From: Rhodovulum sulfidophilum
GTDB lineage: Bacteria; Pseudomonadota; Alphaproteobacteria; Rhodobacterales; Rhodobacteraceae
Direction of reading: 5' to 3'
Assembly (NCBI GenBank): GCA_003241785.1
Contig: QFPW01000002.1
Span: 248,001 to 312,000 of the forward strand
Length of the DNA stretch: 64,000 bases
Shown here: piece after piece, positions 33,780 through 42,284 of the stretch
Layout: the number at the start of each line of letters is the position of its first letter
Numbering within the stretch: position 1 is the first letter of the stretch
Program-made: the position numbers and the translations under genes
The notes under the pieces: model-generated
Seen by the model: the letters and a program-made list of their open reading frames with translations, nothing else
Database searches by the model: none
Told to the model about the DNA's origin: nothing

Positions 33780-35191
33780 TGTACGCCGTCGCCGCCCCCG
33801 CCGGCGCCGGCCTCGCCGGGTTCCGCGCGGCGCTGCGCGCGCTGCTCGCCGGGGAGATCGCGCCCGACCAGGTGGTCTGGACCGCCGAGGGCGCGGCGGA
33901 CCTGCACGCGGCCCGCCTGCCCGCCCGGCCGGACGCGCCGCCGGTCTCGCTGCCGCGCGCAGCCGTGAAGCTGATCGAGACCGTGGTGATGCACCGCGCG
34001 CCGGAGCGCTACGCGCTGCTCCACCGGCTCGCCTGGCGGCTGACGCATGGCGAGGCCGCGCTCCTCGACACGCCCTCCGATCCGCTGACCCACCGGCTCG
34101 AGGCGATGGCGCGCGAGATCCGGCGCGACATTCACAAGATGCACGCCTTCGTCCGCTTCCGCCGGGTCGAGGAGGCGGGCGCCGAGCGCTATGTCGCCTG
34201 GTTCGAGCCGTCGCATTTCATCCTCGAGGCCGCCGCGCCGTTCTTCCGCGACCGGTTCCGCGCGCTCGACTGGACGATCCTGACGTCCGAGGGCTCGGTC
34301 CGCTGGGACGGCGCGCGGCTCGCCTTCGGCCCGCCCGCGACGAAGGACGCGGCGCCGGAGGGCGATCCGTTCGAGGCGGCCTGGACCGGCTATTACGAGA
34401 GCGCCTTCAACCCGGCGCGGGTCAATCCCGCCCGGATGCGCCAGGAGATGCCGCGCAAGTACTGGCGCAACCTGCCCGAGGCGGCGGTGATCCCCGGGCT
34501 CATCGCCAATGCCCCGGCGCGGGCGCGCGAGATGATCGAGAAGGAGGCCGCGATGCCGCGCAAGCGCGATCCCGTCCGGGCCGTCGCGGCGATGGCCGAA
34601 CAGGCCCCCCGCACGCTCGCCGAGCTCAACGCGATCATCGCCCGGGCCGATCCCTTCGTCGAGGGCGGCACGCGCGCCGTGCCGGGCGAGGGACCGGAGC
34701 AGGCGGCGATCGCCTTCGTGGGCGAGCAGCCGGGCGACCAGGAGGATCTCGCCGGCCGTCCCTTCGTCGGCCCCGCCGGCCAGCTCCTCGACCGGGCGCT
34801 CGGGGAGGCGGGGATCGATCGCGCCGCCTGCTATCTCACCAACGCGGTCAAGCATTTCAAATTCAAGCCGATGGGCAAGCGCCGGCTGCACCAGACGCCG
34901 ACGGCGGGCGAGGTGCGGCACTACCGCTGGTGGCTCGAGCGCGAGCTCGACCTCGTGGCGCCCGGGCTGACCGTGGCGCTCGGCGCCTCGGCGGCGCTGG
35001 CGCTCGCCGGGCGCGGGGTGCCGGTCACCCGGAACCGGGGGCCGTTCCGGTTCGGCGACCGGCCCGGCTATCTCACGGTCCATCCCTCCTACCTGCTGCG
35101 GCTGCCCGATCCGGAGGCGCGGGCGGAGGAATACGCGCGCTTCGTCGCGGATCTCGACGCGATCCGCGCTCTCGCGGCCGCGGCGGCCTGA
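33779..35191 (+). CDS. DUF4130 domain fused to UdgX-type uracil-DNA glycosylase
   Basis: Protein of 470 residues. The N-terminal half (about 1-250) is DUF4130 (FRFRRVEEAGAERYVAWFEP, YYESAFNPARVNPARMRQEM). The C-terminal half (about 285-465) is a family 4-like uracil-DNA glycosylase: FVGEQPGDQEDLAGRPF for uracil binding and VHPSYLLRLPD as the second motif. It contains K-R-R-L-H at about residues 367-371, the R-loop motif of UdgX, whose His forms a covalent bond with the uracil-site sugar. It is translationally coupled to the radical-SAM partner. Confidence 0.9.
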   Translation: MYAVAAPAGAGLAGFRAALRALLAGEIAPDQVVWTAEGAADLHAARLPARPDAPPVSLPRAAVKLIETVVMHRAPERYALLHRLAWRLTHGEAALLDTPSDPLTHRLEAMAREIRRDIHKMHAFVRFRRVEEAGAERYVAWFEPSHFILEAAAPFFRDRFRALDWTILTSEGSVRWDGARLAFGPPATKDAAPEGDPFEAAWTGYYESAFNPARVNPARMRQEMPRKYWRNLPEAAVIPGLIANAPARAREMIEKEAAMPRKRDPVRAVAAMAEQAPRTLAELNAIIARADPFVEGGTRAVPGEGPEQAAIAFVGEQPGDQEDLAGRPFVGPAGQLLDRALGEAGIDRAACYLTNAVKHFKFKPMGKRRLHQTPTAGEVRHYRWWLERELDLVAPGLTVALGASAALALAGRGVPVTRNRGPFRFGDRPGYLTVHPSYLLRLPDPEARAEEYARFVADLDAIRALAAAAA

Positions 35192-35298
35192 TCTGCGCCG
35201 TTCTTCGATCTTCGCCAATAACGGGAAACTGCTTCAACCGACGCGCGTGCTTGCCGCGCTCATCGCCGGGCGATAGAGAACGCGGCAGGAGTCGACCC

Positions 35299-36174
35299 AT
35301 GCAGCAGCAGAACCTCGTCAAAGCCGGCCTCTGGATGGGCGCGGCGATCCTGTCCTTCTCGGCGATGGCGGTGGCGGGGCGCGAACTGCTCGTGCATATG
35401 AACACCTTCGAGCTCATGCTTTATCGCTCGATCATCGGCTTCGCCTGCGTCTGCGCGGTGATGGCGTCCCGGCCGGGCGGCTTCGGTCTCGCCCGCACCC
35501 GGAACCTGCGGCTCCATATCCTGCGCAACACGGTGCATTTCGTGGGGCAGAACCTGTGGTTCTACGCCATCGCGCTGATCGCGCTCAGCCAGGTGGTGGC
35601 GATCGAGTTCACGAACCCGATCTGGGTCGCGCTGCTCGCCCCCGCGCTGCTCGGCGAGCGGCTGACGCGCGCGAAGCTCGTCGCCGCGGTGCTCGGTTTC
35701 GTCGGCGTGCTGATCGTGGCGCAGCCGGGCCATTCGGCCTTCGGCCCCGGCCAGATCGCGGTCGCGGTCGCCGCGCTCTGCTACGCGCTCAACACCATTT
35801 TCACCAAGCAGATCATGCGGCACGACCCGGTGCTGACGGTGATCTTCTGGATGACGCTGCTGCAGGGCTCGGCCAGCCTCGTGCTGTCGATTCCGGGCGG
35901 CATCCCGCTGCCGACGCTCCAGGACCTGCCCTTCGTCGCCGTCATCGGCCTGACCGGCGTCACCGCGCATTTCGCCCTCACCTCCGCGCTCGCCTGGGCG
36001 CCGGCGACGATCGTGGCGCCGATGGATTTCGCGCGGCTGCCGATCATCGCGACGGTGGGCATGCTGGTCTATGGCGAGCCGCTCAGCCCCTGGGTCGCGG
36101 TCGGCGCGGCGGTGATCATCGTCGCCAACCTCATCAACCTCCGCGAGGGCACGCGGCGGCCGCGCGCCGCCTGA
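35299..36174 (+). CDS. EamA-family (DMT) inner-membrane transporter
   Basis: Protein of 291 residues with about ten transmembrane helices and two EamA repeats. FTNPIWVALLAPALLGERLT ends repeat one and PLSPWVAVGAAVIIVANLI ends repeat two. Members export amino acids or other metabolites or take up small organics such as S-adenosylmethionine; the substrate here cannot be told. The ATG at 35299 is preceded by AGGAG about 6 bases upstream. It stands alone between the repair pair and ppa. Confidence 0.88.
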   Translation: MQQQNLVKAGLWMGAAILSFSAMAVAGRELLVHMNTFELMLYRSIIGFACVCAVMASRPGGFGLARTRNLRLHILRNTVHFVGQNLWFYAIALIALSQVVAIEFTNPIWVALLAPALLGERLTRAKLVAAVLGFVGVLIVAQPGHSAFGPGQIAVAVAALCYALNTIFTKQIMRHDPVLTVIFWMTLLQGSASLVLSIPGGIPLPTLQDLPFVAVIGLTGVTAHFALTSALAWAPATIVAPMDFARLPIIATVGMLVYGEPLSPWVAVGAAVIIVANLINLREGTRRPRAA

Positions 36175-36282
36175 GCGGGGATCCGGGATACCCCCCGACC
36201 CCCGGGGCCCTTCCTCCCCGCGCCCGGCCGTGCTAGTCCGACGCCCGGATTTGCATGGTCCGTGTGAACGAGGAGTTGGGAC

Positions 36283-36819
36283 ATGAATATCGACGCGATC
36301 CCGGCGGGGAAGAACCCGCCCGAGGACATCAACGTCGTGATCGAGATCACGGGCGGCGCCGCCGGCGGCGCGCCGATCAAGTACGAGATCGACAAGGACT
36401 CGGGCGCCGTCTTCGTCGACCGCGTGGTCAACACGCCGATGTTCTACCCCTGCAACTACGGCTTCGTGCCGAACACGCTGCACGCGGACGGTGACCCGAC
36501 CGACGTGCTCGTGCTCTGCGACTTCCCGCTGCACCCGGGCGTCGTCATCCGCTGCCGCCCGGTCGGCGTCCTGAAGATGGAAGACGACGGCGGCATGGAC
36601 GACAAGCTGATCGCCGTGCCGGTCGCCAAGGTCGACCCGTTCCAGGCGCATATCAAGGAACTGACCGACGTTCCGCAGAAGACCCGCGACCGGATCAAGC
36701 ACTTCTTCGAGCACTACAAGGACCTCGAGGAAGGCAAGTGGGTCAAGGTGATCGGCTGGGGCGACAAGGCCGAGGCCGAAGCGATCCTGAAGGTCTCGCT
36801 CGAGGCGATGAACAAGTGA
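36283..36819 (+). CDS. ppa: Inorganic pyrophosphatase
   Basis: Family I soluble pyrophosphatase of 178 residues that hydrolyses PPi to two phosphates, pulling biosynthetic reactions forward. The substrate-binding lysine region IKYEIDKDSG and the family signature DGDPTDVLVL (metal-binding aspartates) are intact, as is YPCNYGFVPNT. The ATG follows AGGAG at 8 bases. It is single-gene with strong hairpins downstream. Codon use and composition fit a highly expressed housekeeping gene. Confidence 0.96.
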   Translation: MNIDAIPAGKNPPEDINVVIEITGGAAGGAPIKYEIDKDSGAVFVDRVVNTPMFYPCNYGFVPNTLHADGDPTDVLVLCDFPLHPGVVIRCRPVGVLKMEDDGGMDDKLIAVPVAKVDPFQAHIKELTDVPQKTRDRIKHFFEHYKDLEEGKWVKVIGWGDKAEAEAILKVSLEAMNK

Positions 36820-36826
36820 TCGCCGC

Positions 36827-36858
36827 GCCGGCCCGCGCTGTCGAAGCCGCGGGCCGGC
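36827..36858 (+). terminator. Hairpin after ppa
   Basis: GCCGGCCCGCG (36827-36837) and CGCGGGCCGGC (36848-36858) form a perfect 11-bp GC stem with a 10-base loop, 8 bases after the ppa stop. No T-tract follows, so termination would depend on stem strength or Rho. Confidence 0.55.
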
Positions 36859-36863
36859 GTCGC

Positions 36864-36893
36864 CTCTGATCTCCCGGCCTTCCGGGATCAGAG
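36864..36893. terminator. Bidirectional hairpin between ppa and the protease gene
   Basis: CTCTGATC-TC-CCGG pairs with CCGGGATCAGAG (12 bp with a two-base bulge). It includes the last codon and stop of the minus-strand protease, so it can serve both convergent genes. Confidence 0.5.
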
Positions 36894-38222
36894 GATCAGG
36901 TCGTCCTCGCGAAGCGTGATCCGGCCGTCGAACGCCAGCCGGAAATCGGGAACGCCGTCGCCGTCGCCGTCGATCACCAGCCGCGTGCCCTCCGCCGCCC
37001 GATGATCGTAGCGCGCTTCGCCCGCGACGCCCGAGAAGGTGGATCGGCCGAGGAAGGTGAGCCCGCCGATCCCGCTCAGGTCGATCCGGTCCCCCTCGCC
37101 CCGCGCGAAGTCGAAGATCAGGTCGCCCGCGGCGGCGGCGGAACTCGCCAGCCGCTCGAAGACGAACCGGTCCGCGCCCGCGCCGCCCCGCAGCAGATCG
37201 GCGCCGGCGCCCCCCTCCAGCAGATCCGCGCCCGCGCCGCCGAGCAGCCGGTCGTCGCCCGCCCCGCCGCGCAGCGCGTCGTTCCCGTCGCCGCCGCTCA
37301 GCCGGTCGCGCTCGGCGCGGCCCGAGAGGCGGTCGTCGCCGTCGCCGCCGTCGAGCCGGTTGCGCAGCCCGTTGCCCGAGAGCCGGTCGTCGTGGCGCCC
37401 GCCGGTCGCGTGCTCGATCTCGGTGAAATGCCCGAGGAAGACCTGGCCCTCCCAGAGGAGCGAGCGACCCTTGGCGCCCTCGTGGTTCCAGCTGCCGCCG
37501 GCGAGGTCGATCGTGACGCCCCGCTCGCTGCCCCGCGCGGTGATCCGGTCCTCGCCGCCACCGTCCCAGATCAGCTTGTCCTCGCCGAACTCGTAGGTGT
37601 TGTCGCCCCGCCGCGACCGCGCCGGGCCATAGATGCTCTGGAGCGCGATGACGTCGAAGAGGCCGAGGCCCCGATCCTCGCCGTCGCGGTCGTATGACAT
37701 CACGGTGTTGCGTCCGTTGTCCTCCCAGCCCGGCAGGACCGGCACGTCCGCGTCGTCCTCCTCCTCGCGGAAGGAATGCTTCAGGCCCAGCGCATGGCCG
37801 ATCTCGTGAATGATGACATAGCGATCGAGCACGCCATCCGGATAGTCGAGCCAGACCTCCCCGGGCCGGAGCACGCCGGAGGTCTTGTCGTACATCGGGT
37901 AGAAGGCATAGCCCGCCATGCCCTCGTCGATGTCGAACTGGCCGAAGTTGATGTCCGCCTCGCCGCCGACGCGGGCGAACCTGATGTTCGCCACGGATTC
38001 GTAGCGCGCGAGCCCCCGCTCCACCTCGGCGCGCTCGGAGGCGATGTAGGTCATGAAACTGTCTTCGGGATCGCCGAATTCGTCGCTGGTCCCGTCCGGC
38101 ACGCGGGTCATGAAGGAATAGGTCAGCCGCGCCGCCGCGCCGTCCCGCGGGTTCGCGAAGTGCCGCCAGGAGTCGGTCTCCTCGAACTGGTTGCGCAAAG
38201 CCTCGATGAAATAGGCCGCCAT
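36888..38222 (-). CDS. Serralysin-like M10 metalloprotease with RTX repeats
   Basis: Secreted zinc protease of 444 residues. The zinc motif is HEIGHALGLKH at about residues 138-148 (HExxHxxGxxH), and the Met-turn is VMSYD. About residues 265-350 hold RTX nonapeptides (GGDGDDRLSG, GGAGADLLEG), followed by the peptidase M10 C-terminal region ending in acidic EDDLIL. It has no signal peptide, as expected for type I export; no type I exporter genes are in the window. The ATG at 38222 follows GAGGAG. Codons upstream of it do not match the family. Confidence 0.9.
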   Translation of the reverse strand: MAAYFIEALRNQFEETDSWRHFANPRDGAAARLTYSFMTRVPDGTSDEFGDPEDSFMTYIASERAEVERGLARYESVANIRFARVGGEADINFGQFDIDEGMAGYAFYPMYDKTSGVLRPGEVWLDYPDGVLDRYVIIHEIGHALGLKHSFREEEDDADVPVLPGWEDNGRNTVMSYDRDGEDRGLGLFDVIALQSIYGPARSRRGDNTYEFGEDKLIWDGGGEDRITARGSERGVTIDLAGGSWNHEGAKGRSLLWEGQVFLGHFTEIEHATGGRHDDRLSGNGLRNRLDGGDGDDRLSGRAERDRLSGGDGNDALRGGAGDDRLLGGAGADLLEGGAGADLLRGGAGADRFVFERLASSAAAAGDLIFDFARGEGDRIDLSGIGGLTFLGRSTFSGVAGEARYDHRAAEGTRLVIDGDGDGVPDFRLAFDGRITLREDDLIL

Positions 38223-38471
38223 CGGCGGAGTCTCCTCGAATGCGCCCGGGGACGCCGGCCGTCCGGGCGGATGCCTCGAAACACGTCGCGCGCCGGGAGC
38301 GACCAATCACCGCTCGTTTCCAAATGCGAATCCCGGCGCTTCCCGACGCTTAGCACCGAGCCGCGCGCGGCTCCACCATGGCGCGAGCTTCGCACACGCG
38401 CATAGCGGTATACGCGCATTGCCAGCCGCGCGCCGCCCCGCTAGCACTTGGGCGACAAGCAAGGGCCTTCG

Positions 38472-39338
38472 ATGATCTACCAAACTCCCCGGGACTGGAC
38501 CGGCGCCAGCCACCGCCGCGTGGCGCTGTTCGGCATGTCCGGCCTCGGCAAGACGCGCATTTCAAGCCTCCTGCGCGAGGAGGCCGACTGGTTCCACTAC
38601 TCGGTCGATTTCCGCATCGGCACGCGCTACATGGACGAGCACATCGTCGACAACTTCAAGCGCGAGGCGATGCGCAACGCGTTCCTGCGCGAGCTGCTGC
38701 GGACCGATTCGATCTACATCGCGTCGAACATCACCTTCCAGAACCTCGCCCCGCTCTCGACCTATCTCGGCAAGCCGGGCGATCCCGCGAAGGGCGGCAT
38801 CCCCTTCGACGAATACATCCGGCGCCAGCGCCAGCACCGGCTGGCCGAGATCGCGGCGACCCGCGACGCGGTGCCCTTCATCGCCAAGGCGCACGACATC
38901 TACGACTACAGCCATTTCATCGCCGACTGCTCGGGCTCGCTCTGCGAGGTGGTCGAGCCCGGCGATCCCGCCGATCCGGTGCTGAGCGATCTCGCGGAGA
39001 ACCTGCTGCTGGTCTGGATCCGGGGCAGCGAGGACGACGTCGAGGCGCTGGTCTCGCGTTTCGACCGCGCGCCGAAGCCGATGTACTATCAGGAGGACTT
39101 CCTCCGGACCCTCTGGGCCGAGTATCTCGCCGGGACCGGCGAGGCGCCGGAGAAGGTCGATCCGGACGCGTTCATCCGCCACGGCTTCCGCGCGCTCATC
39201 AACCACCGGCTGCCGCGCTACGCGGCGATGGCGGAGAACTGGGGCGTGACGGTCGAGGCCGCCGAGATCGCGGCGGTGCGCGACAGGGCCGATTTCGAGG
39301 CGCTGATCGCCGAGGCGATCGGGCGGAAACGCGCGTGA
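38472..39338 (+). CDS. P-loop ATPase of unknown role
   Basis: Protein of 288 residues with a Walker A motif FGMSGLGKTRIS near residues 19-30; a kinase- or adenylate-kinase-like fold is possible. Blocks such as DFRIGTRYMDEHIVDNFKRE and HDIYDYSHFIADCSGSLCEV are seen by eye as conserved-looking but match no family I can name with assurance. The ATG at 38472 follows AAGGGC; a TTG at 38448 is an alternative. Its stop overlaps the GTG of the cation transporter, so the two are co-translated. No membrane segment or signal peptide. Confidence 0.75.
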   Translation: MIYQTPRDWTGASHRRVALFGMSGLGKTRISSLLREEADWFHYSVDFRIGTRYMDEHIVDNFKREAMRNAFLRELLRTDSIYIASNITFQNLAPLSTYLGKPGDPAKGGIPFDEYIRRQRQHRLAEIAATRDAVPFIAKAHDIYDYSHFIADCSGSLCEVVEPGDPADPVLSDLAENLLLVWIRGSEDDVEALVSRFDRAPKPMYYQEDFLRTLWAEYLAGTGEAPEKVDPDAFIRHGFRALINHRLPRYAAMAENWGVTVEAAEIAAVRDRADFEALIAEAIGRKRA

Positions 39339-40366
39339 CCGCGCCGGCCGAGCACGGACCCGCCGAGGCGGAGCACGCGCCCGGCCCGGTGCATGATCAC
39401 GAGCACGACCCGCACCACGGGCACGGGCCAGACCACGGGCACGGGGGCGCCGGCGGCCACGCGCATGGCCACCACCACGCCGCCGATTCGAAGGCGCTCG
39501 GCACCGTCGCGCTGATGACCGGCGGCTTTCTCGTCATCGAGGCGCTCGGCGGCTGGATCTCGGGCTCGCTGGCGCTCATCGCCGACGCCGGCCACATGCT
39601 GACCGACTTCGCCGCGCTCGTCATGGCCTGGGCGGCGATCCGGATGGCGCGGCGGCCGCCGGACGCGCGGCGGACCTACGGCTTCGACCGGGTCGCGGTG
39701 CTCGCGGCCTTCGTCAACGGGCTGGCGCTGTTCCTGATCGCGATCTGGATCGCCTTCGAGGCCTGGGACCGGATCGCCGCGCCCGCGCCGGTCGAGGGCG
39801 GGCTCATGCTCACCGTCGCCACGCTGGGCCTCGTCGTGAACATCGTCGCGTTCCGCATCCTGACCCGGGGCGAGCGGGCCAATCTCAACATGCGCGCGGC
39901 GATCCTGCACGTCGCGGGCGACCTGCTCGGCTCGGTCGCGGCGATCGTCGCGGCGCTGGTGATCCTCGCCAGCGGCTGGACGCCGATCGACCCGATCCTC
40001 TCGGTGCTGGTGGCCGTGCTGATCCTGCGCTCGGCCTTCATGGTCGTGCGCGACAGCGCCCGGATCCTGCTCGAGGCGAGCCCGGTCGGCTTCGACCCCG
40101 CCGCGGTCGCCTCGGACCTGACCGCGGCCATCCCCGGCCTCGCCGCCGTGCGGCACCTCCACGCCTGGTCGATCAGCGAGGAGCGGCCGATGGCGACGCT
40201 CGAGGCGGTGGTGGCGCCCGGCGCCGACGCGGCCGCGATCCGCCGGGCGATCAAGGCCAGGCTCGCCGAGCGGTTCGGGATCGACCACGCGACGGTCGAA
40301 ATCCACGACGAACTGTTTCCGGACCCCTCCGCGAGGTTGCCGGACGAGCCGCCAGCCTCTATCTGA
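39335..40366 (+). CDS. Cation diffusion facilitator (zinc/cobalt-type) transporter
   Basis: Inner-membrane metal:proton antiporter of 343 residues. A His-rich N-terminus (residues about 17-48, HDHEHDPHHGHG and HAHGHHH) precedes six transmembrane helices. Metal-site residues are in ALIADAGHMLTDFAAL and ILHVAGDLLGSV (HxxxD/DxxxD patterns). A cytoplasmic domain (about 255-330) has VRHLHAWSISEE. It resembles CzcD/ZitB exporters of Zn2+. The start is a GTG overlapping the ATPase stop. A hairpin spans its stop. Confidence 0.9.
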   Translation: MTAPAEHGPAEAEHAPGPVHDHEHDPHHGHGPDHGHGGAGGHAHGHHHAADSKALGTVALMTGGFLVIEALGGWISGSLALIADAGHMLTDFAALVMAWAAIRMARRPPDARRTYGFDRVAVLAAFVNGLALFLIAIWIAFEAWDRIAAPAPVEGGLMLTVATLGLVVNIVAFRILTRGERANLNMRAAILHVAGDLLGSVAAIVAALVILASGWTPIDPILSVLVAVLILRSAFMVVRDSARILLEASPVGFDPAAVASDLTAAIPGLAAVRHLHAWSISEERPMATLEAVVAPGADAAAIRRAIKARLAERFGIDHATVEIHDELFPDPSARLPDEPPASI

Positions 40367-40379
40367 CGGCTCTCGTTTT
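40346..40379 (+). terminator. Possible terminator at the end of the CDF gene
   Basis: GAGCCG (40346-40351) pairs with CGGCTC (40367-40372) around the stop codon, followed by TCGTTTTC. The stem is short but the T-rich tail fits intrinsic termination before metA. Confidence 0.4.
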
Positions 40380-40395
40380 CACGAAGGCCGGACCG

Positions 40396-41319
40396 ATGCC
40401 GATCAAGATTCCCGCGACCCTCCCCGCCCATGACGTGCTTCGGCGCGAGGGCGTGATGGTGATGTCCGAGGAAACGGCACAGCGGCAGGACATCCGCCCG
40501 CTCCGGATCGGGCTCGTCAACCTGATGCCGAAAAAGGTGCAGACCGAGACGCAGTTCGCCCGGCTGATCGGCGCCACGCCGCTCCAGATCGACCTCACGC
40601 TGATCCGGATGACCGAGCACCAGTCGAAGAACACCTCCGCCGCGCATCTCGAGGCCTTCTACCAGACCTTCCGCGAGGCGAAGACGCAGAAGTTCGACGG
40701 GCTCGTCATCACCGGCGCGCCGATCGAGCATCTCGATTTCGAGGACGTCTCCTACTGGGACGAGCTGCGCGAGCTCTTCGACTGGACCCAGACCAACGTG
40801 CATCACACGATGGCGGTCTGCTGGGGCGGCATGGCGATGCTGCATCATTTCCACGGCGTGCCGAAGCACATGCTGCCGGCGAAGGCCTTCGGCTGTTTCC
40901 AGCACGAGCGGACGCCCGACTCCGCCTCGCCCTTCCTGCGCGGCTTCTCCGACCGTTTCCCGGTGCCCGTGAGCCGCTGGACCGAGATCCGGACCGAGGA
41001 CGTGGCATTGCATCCCGAGCTCGAGGTGCTGGTCGCCTCGGACGAGGTCGGCCCCTGCCTGATCGAGGACGCGGACCATCGCGCGCTCTACATGTTCAAC
41101 CATCTCGAATACGATTCGACGACGCTGCGCGAGGAATACGACCGCGACGTGAAATCCTCGGACGGGGCGATCCCGCTGCCGGTCGGCTATTTTCCCGGCG
41201 ATGATCCCTCCGCCACGCCGCCGAATCTCTGGCGCGGCGCGGGGCATCTGCTCTACGGCAACTGGGTGAACCAGATCTACCAGACCACCTCCTACGACAT
41301 CGAGATGATCGGCGCCTGA
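40396..41319 (+). CDS. metA: Homoserine O-acyltransferase (MetA family)
   Basis: Acylates homoserine in methionine synthesis. The 307-residue protein has the MetA start MPIKIPATLPAHDVLRREGV, NLMPKKVQTETQFARL, the nucleophile region TMAVCWGGMAM (catalytic Cys near residue 142) and the His/Glu block MFNHLEYDSTTL. MetA proteins use succinyl-CoA or acetyl-CoA, and sequence alone does not settle which. Only 29 bases separate it from the CDF gene, so there is no room for a full SAM-II riboswitch leader, although one commonly precedes metA in alphaproteobacteria. Confidence 0.94.
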   Translation: MPIKIPATLPAHDVLRREGVMVMSEETAQRQDIRPLRIGLVNLMPKKVQTETQFARLIGATPLQIDLTLIRMTEHQSKNTSAAHLEAFYQTFREAKTQKFDGLVITGAPIEHLDFEDVSYWDELRELFDWTQTNVHHTMAVCWGGMAMLHHFHGVPKHMLPAKAFGCFQHERTPDSASPFLRGFSDRFPVPVSRWTEIRTEDVALHPELEVLVASDEVGPCLIEDADHRALYMFNHLEYDSTTLREEYDRDVKSSDGAIPLPVGYFPGDDPSATPPNLWRGAGHLLYGNWVNQIYQTTSYDIEMIGA

Positions 41320-41352
41320 GGCGCCGGCCGAACCCCGGGATCCGACAGCCAG

Positions 41353-42213
41353 ATGCGCGACGAAATTCTCCCCGGCGCCGAGGACGGAAGCGTGACCGTC
41401 GACGGCGCGCCGATCCACTACCTGCGCGCCGGCGCGGGACCCGCCGTGGTGCTGATCCATGGCGCGAGCAGCAACCTCGCCGACATGAGCTTCGATCTGC
41501 TGCCCCGGCTCGCGCGGAACCACACCGTGGTCGCCTTCGACCGGCCGGGCCACGGCCGGAGCGGCTGGCCCACGCGCGGGGGCGAGCAGCTCGCCCAGCA
41601 GGCGCGGATCCTGCGCGCCGCGCTCTCCGAGCTCGGCATCGACCGGGCGATCGTGGTCGGTCACAGCTACGGCGGCGCCGTCGCCCTCGCCTGGGCGCTG
41701 GAGTTTCCGGAGAGCGTCGCGGGCCTCCTGCTCCTCGGCGCGCCGAGCCAGGGCTGGGAGGGCGGCATGGGGCTCGCCAACGACCTGCTCGCGCATCCGC
41801 TGACCGCGCCCTATTTCGCCTGGGCGCTGCCGATGATGATGTCGCGCCTGAGCCTCGCGCGGCTGACCGACGAGCTCTTCGCGCCGCAAAGCACGCCGCG
41901 CGGCCTGATCGACCACATCGACCCGCGGCGGATCTTCGCCCCCGAGACGCTGCGCGCGAACGCGGTGCAGCTGCAGACGCTGCGGCGGCAATTGCTGGCG
42001 ATGGTGCCGCGGTATCCCGGCCTGCGCGTGCCGGTCGAGATCCTGCACGGGACCGAGGACACGCTGGTGCCCTTCGGCTTCCACGCCGAGCCGCTCGCGG
42101 CCATGGTCCCGGGCGCCCGGCTGACCCCGCTGCCGGGCGTCGGCCACATGGTCCATTACGCGGCCCCCGCCGAGGTCGAGGCGGCCCTGGCGCGGCTCGC
42201 CCGCGCCGGCTGA
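41353..42213 (+). CDS. Alpha/beta-fold hydrolase
   Basis: Protein of 286 residues with a complete hydrolase triad: VVLIHGASSNLADMS (oxyanion), nucleophile VVGHSYGGAVAL (Ser near residue 104), an acid in ILHGTEDTLVP, and His in LPGVGHMVHY. The segment between residues about 135 and 215 forms a variable lid. It is in the epoxide hydrolase/haloperoxidase-like superfamily, and the substrate is unknown. It lies 33 bases after metA, so it could be co-transcribed. Confidence 0.87.
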   Translation: MRDEILPGAEDGSVTVDGAPIHYLRAGAGPAVVLIHGASSNLADMSFDLLPRLARNHTVVAFDRPGHGRSGWPTRGGEQLAQQARILRAALSELGIDRAIVVGHSYGGAVALAWALEFPESVAGLLLLGAPSQGWEGGMGLANDLLAHPLTAPYFAWALPMMMSRLSLARLTDELFAPQSTPRGLIDHIDPRRIFAPETLRANAVQLQTLRRQLLAMVPRYPGLRVPVEILHGTEDTLVPFGFHAEPLAAMVPGARLTPLPGVGHMVHYAAPAEVEAALARLARAG

Positions 42214-42284
42214 GCCCGCGCGGCCATTGCCGGCCGCGCCCGGCTTCGCCATAGTCCGGTCCCGACCGCTGGAAGGAGACCGGG

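Noticed and set aside
37140..37430. CRISPR-like regular repeats
   Set aside because: The periodicity comes from RTX nonapeptide codons of the metalloprotease (also at 25980-26380 in the sulfatase). Units are short, divergent and coding.
38472..39338. Zeta-toxin or other toxin-antitoxin module
   Set aside because: Only a Walker A motif is shared. No antitoxin-like small gene is adjacent, and the gene is coupled to a metal transporter.
40330..40396. SAM-II riboswitch before metA
   Set aside because: Only 29 bases lie between the CDF stop and the metA start, and the SAM-II pseudoknot core sequence is not seen. The hairpin there looks more like a terminator.
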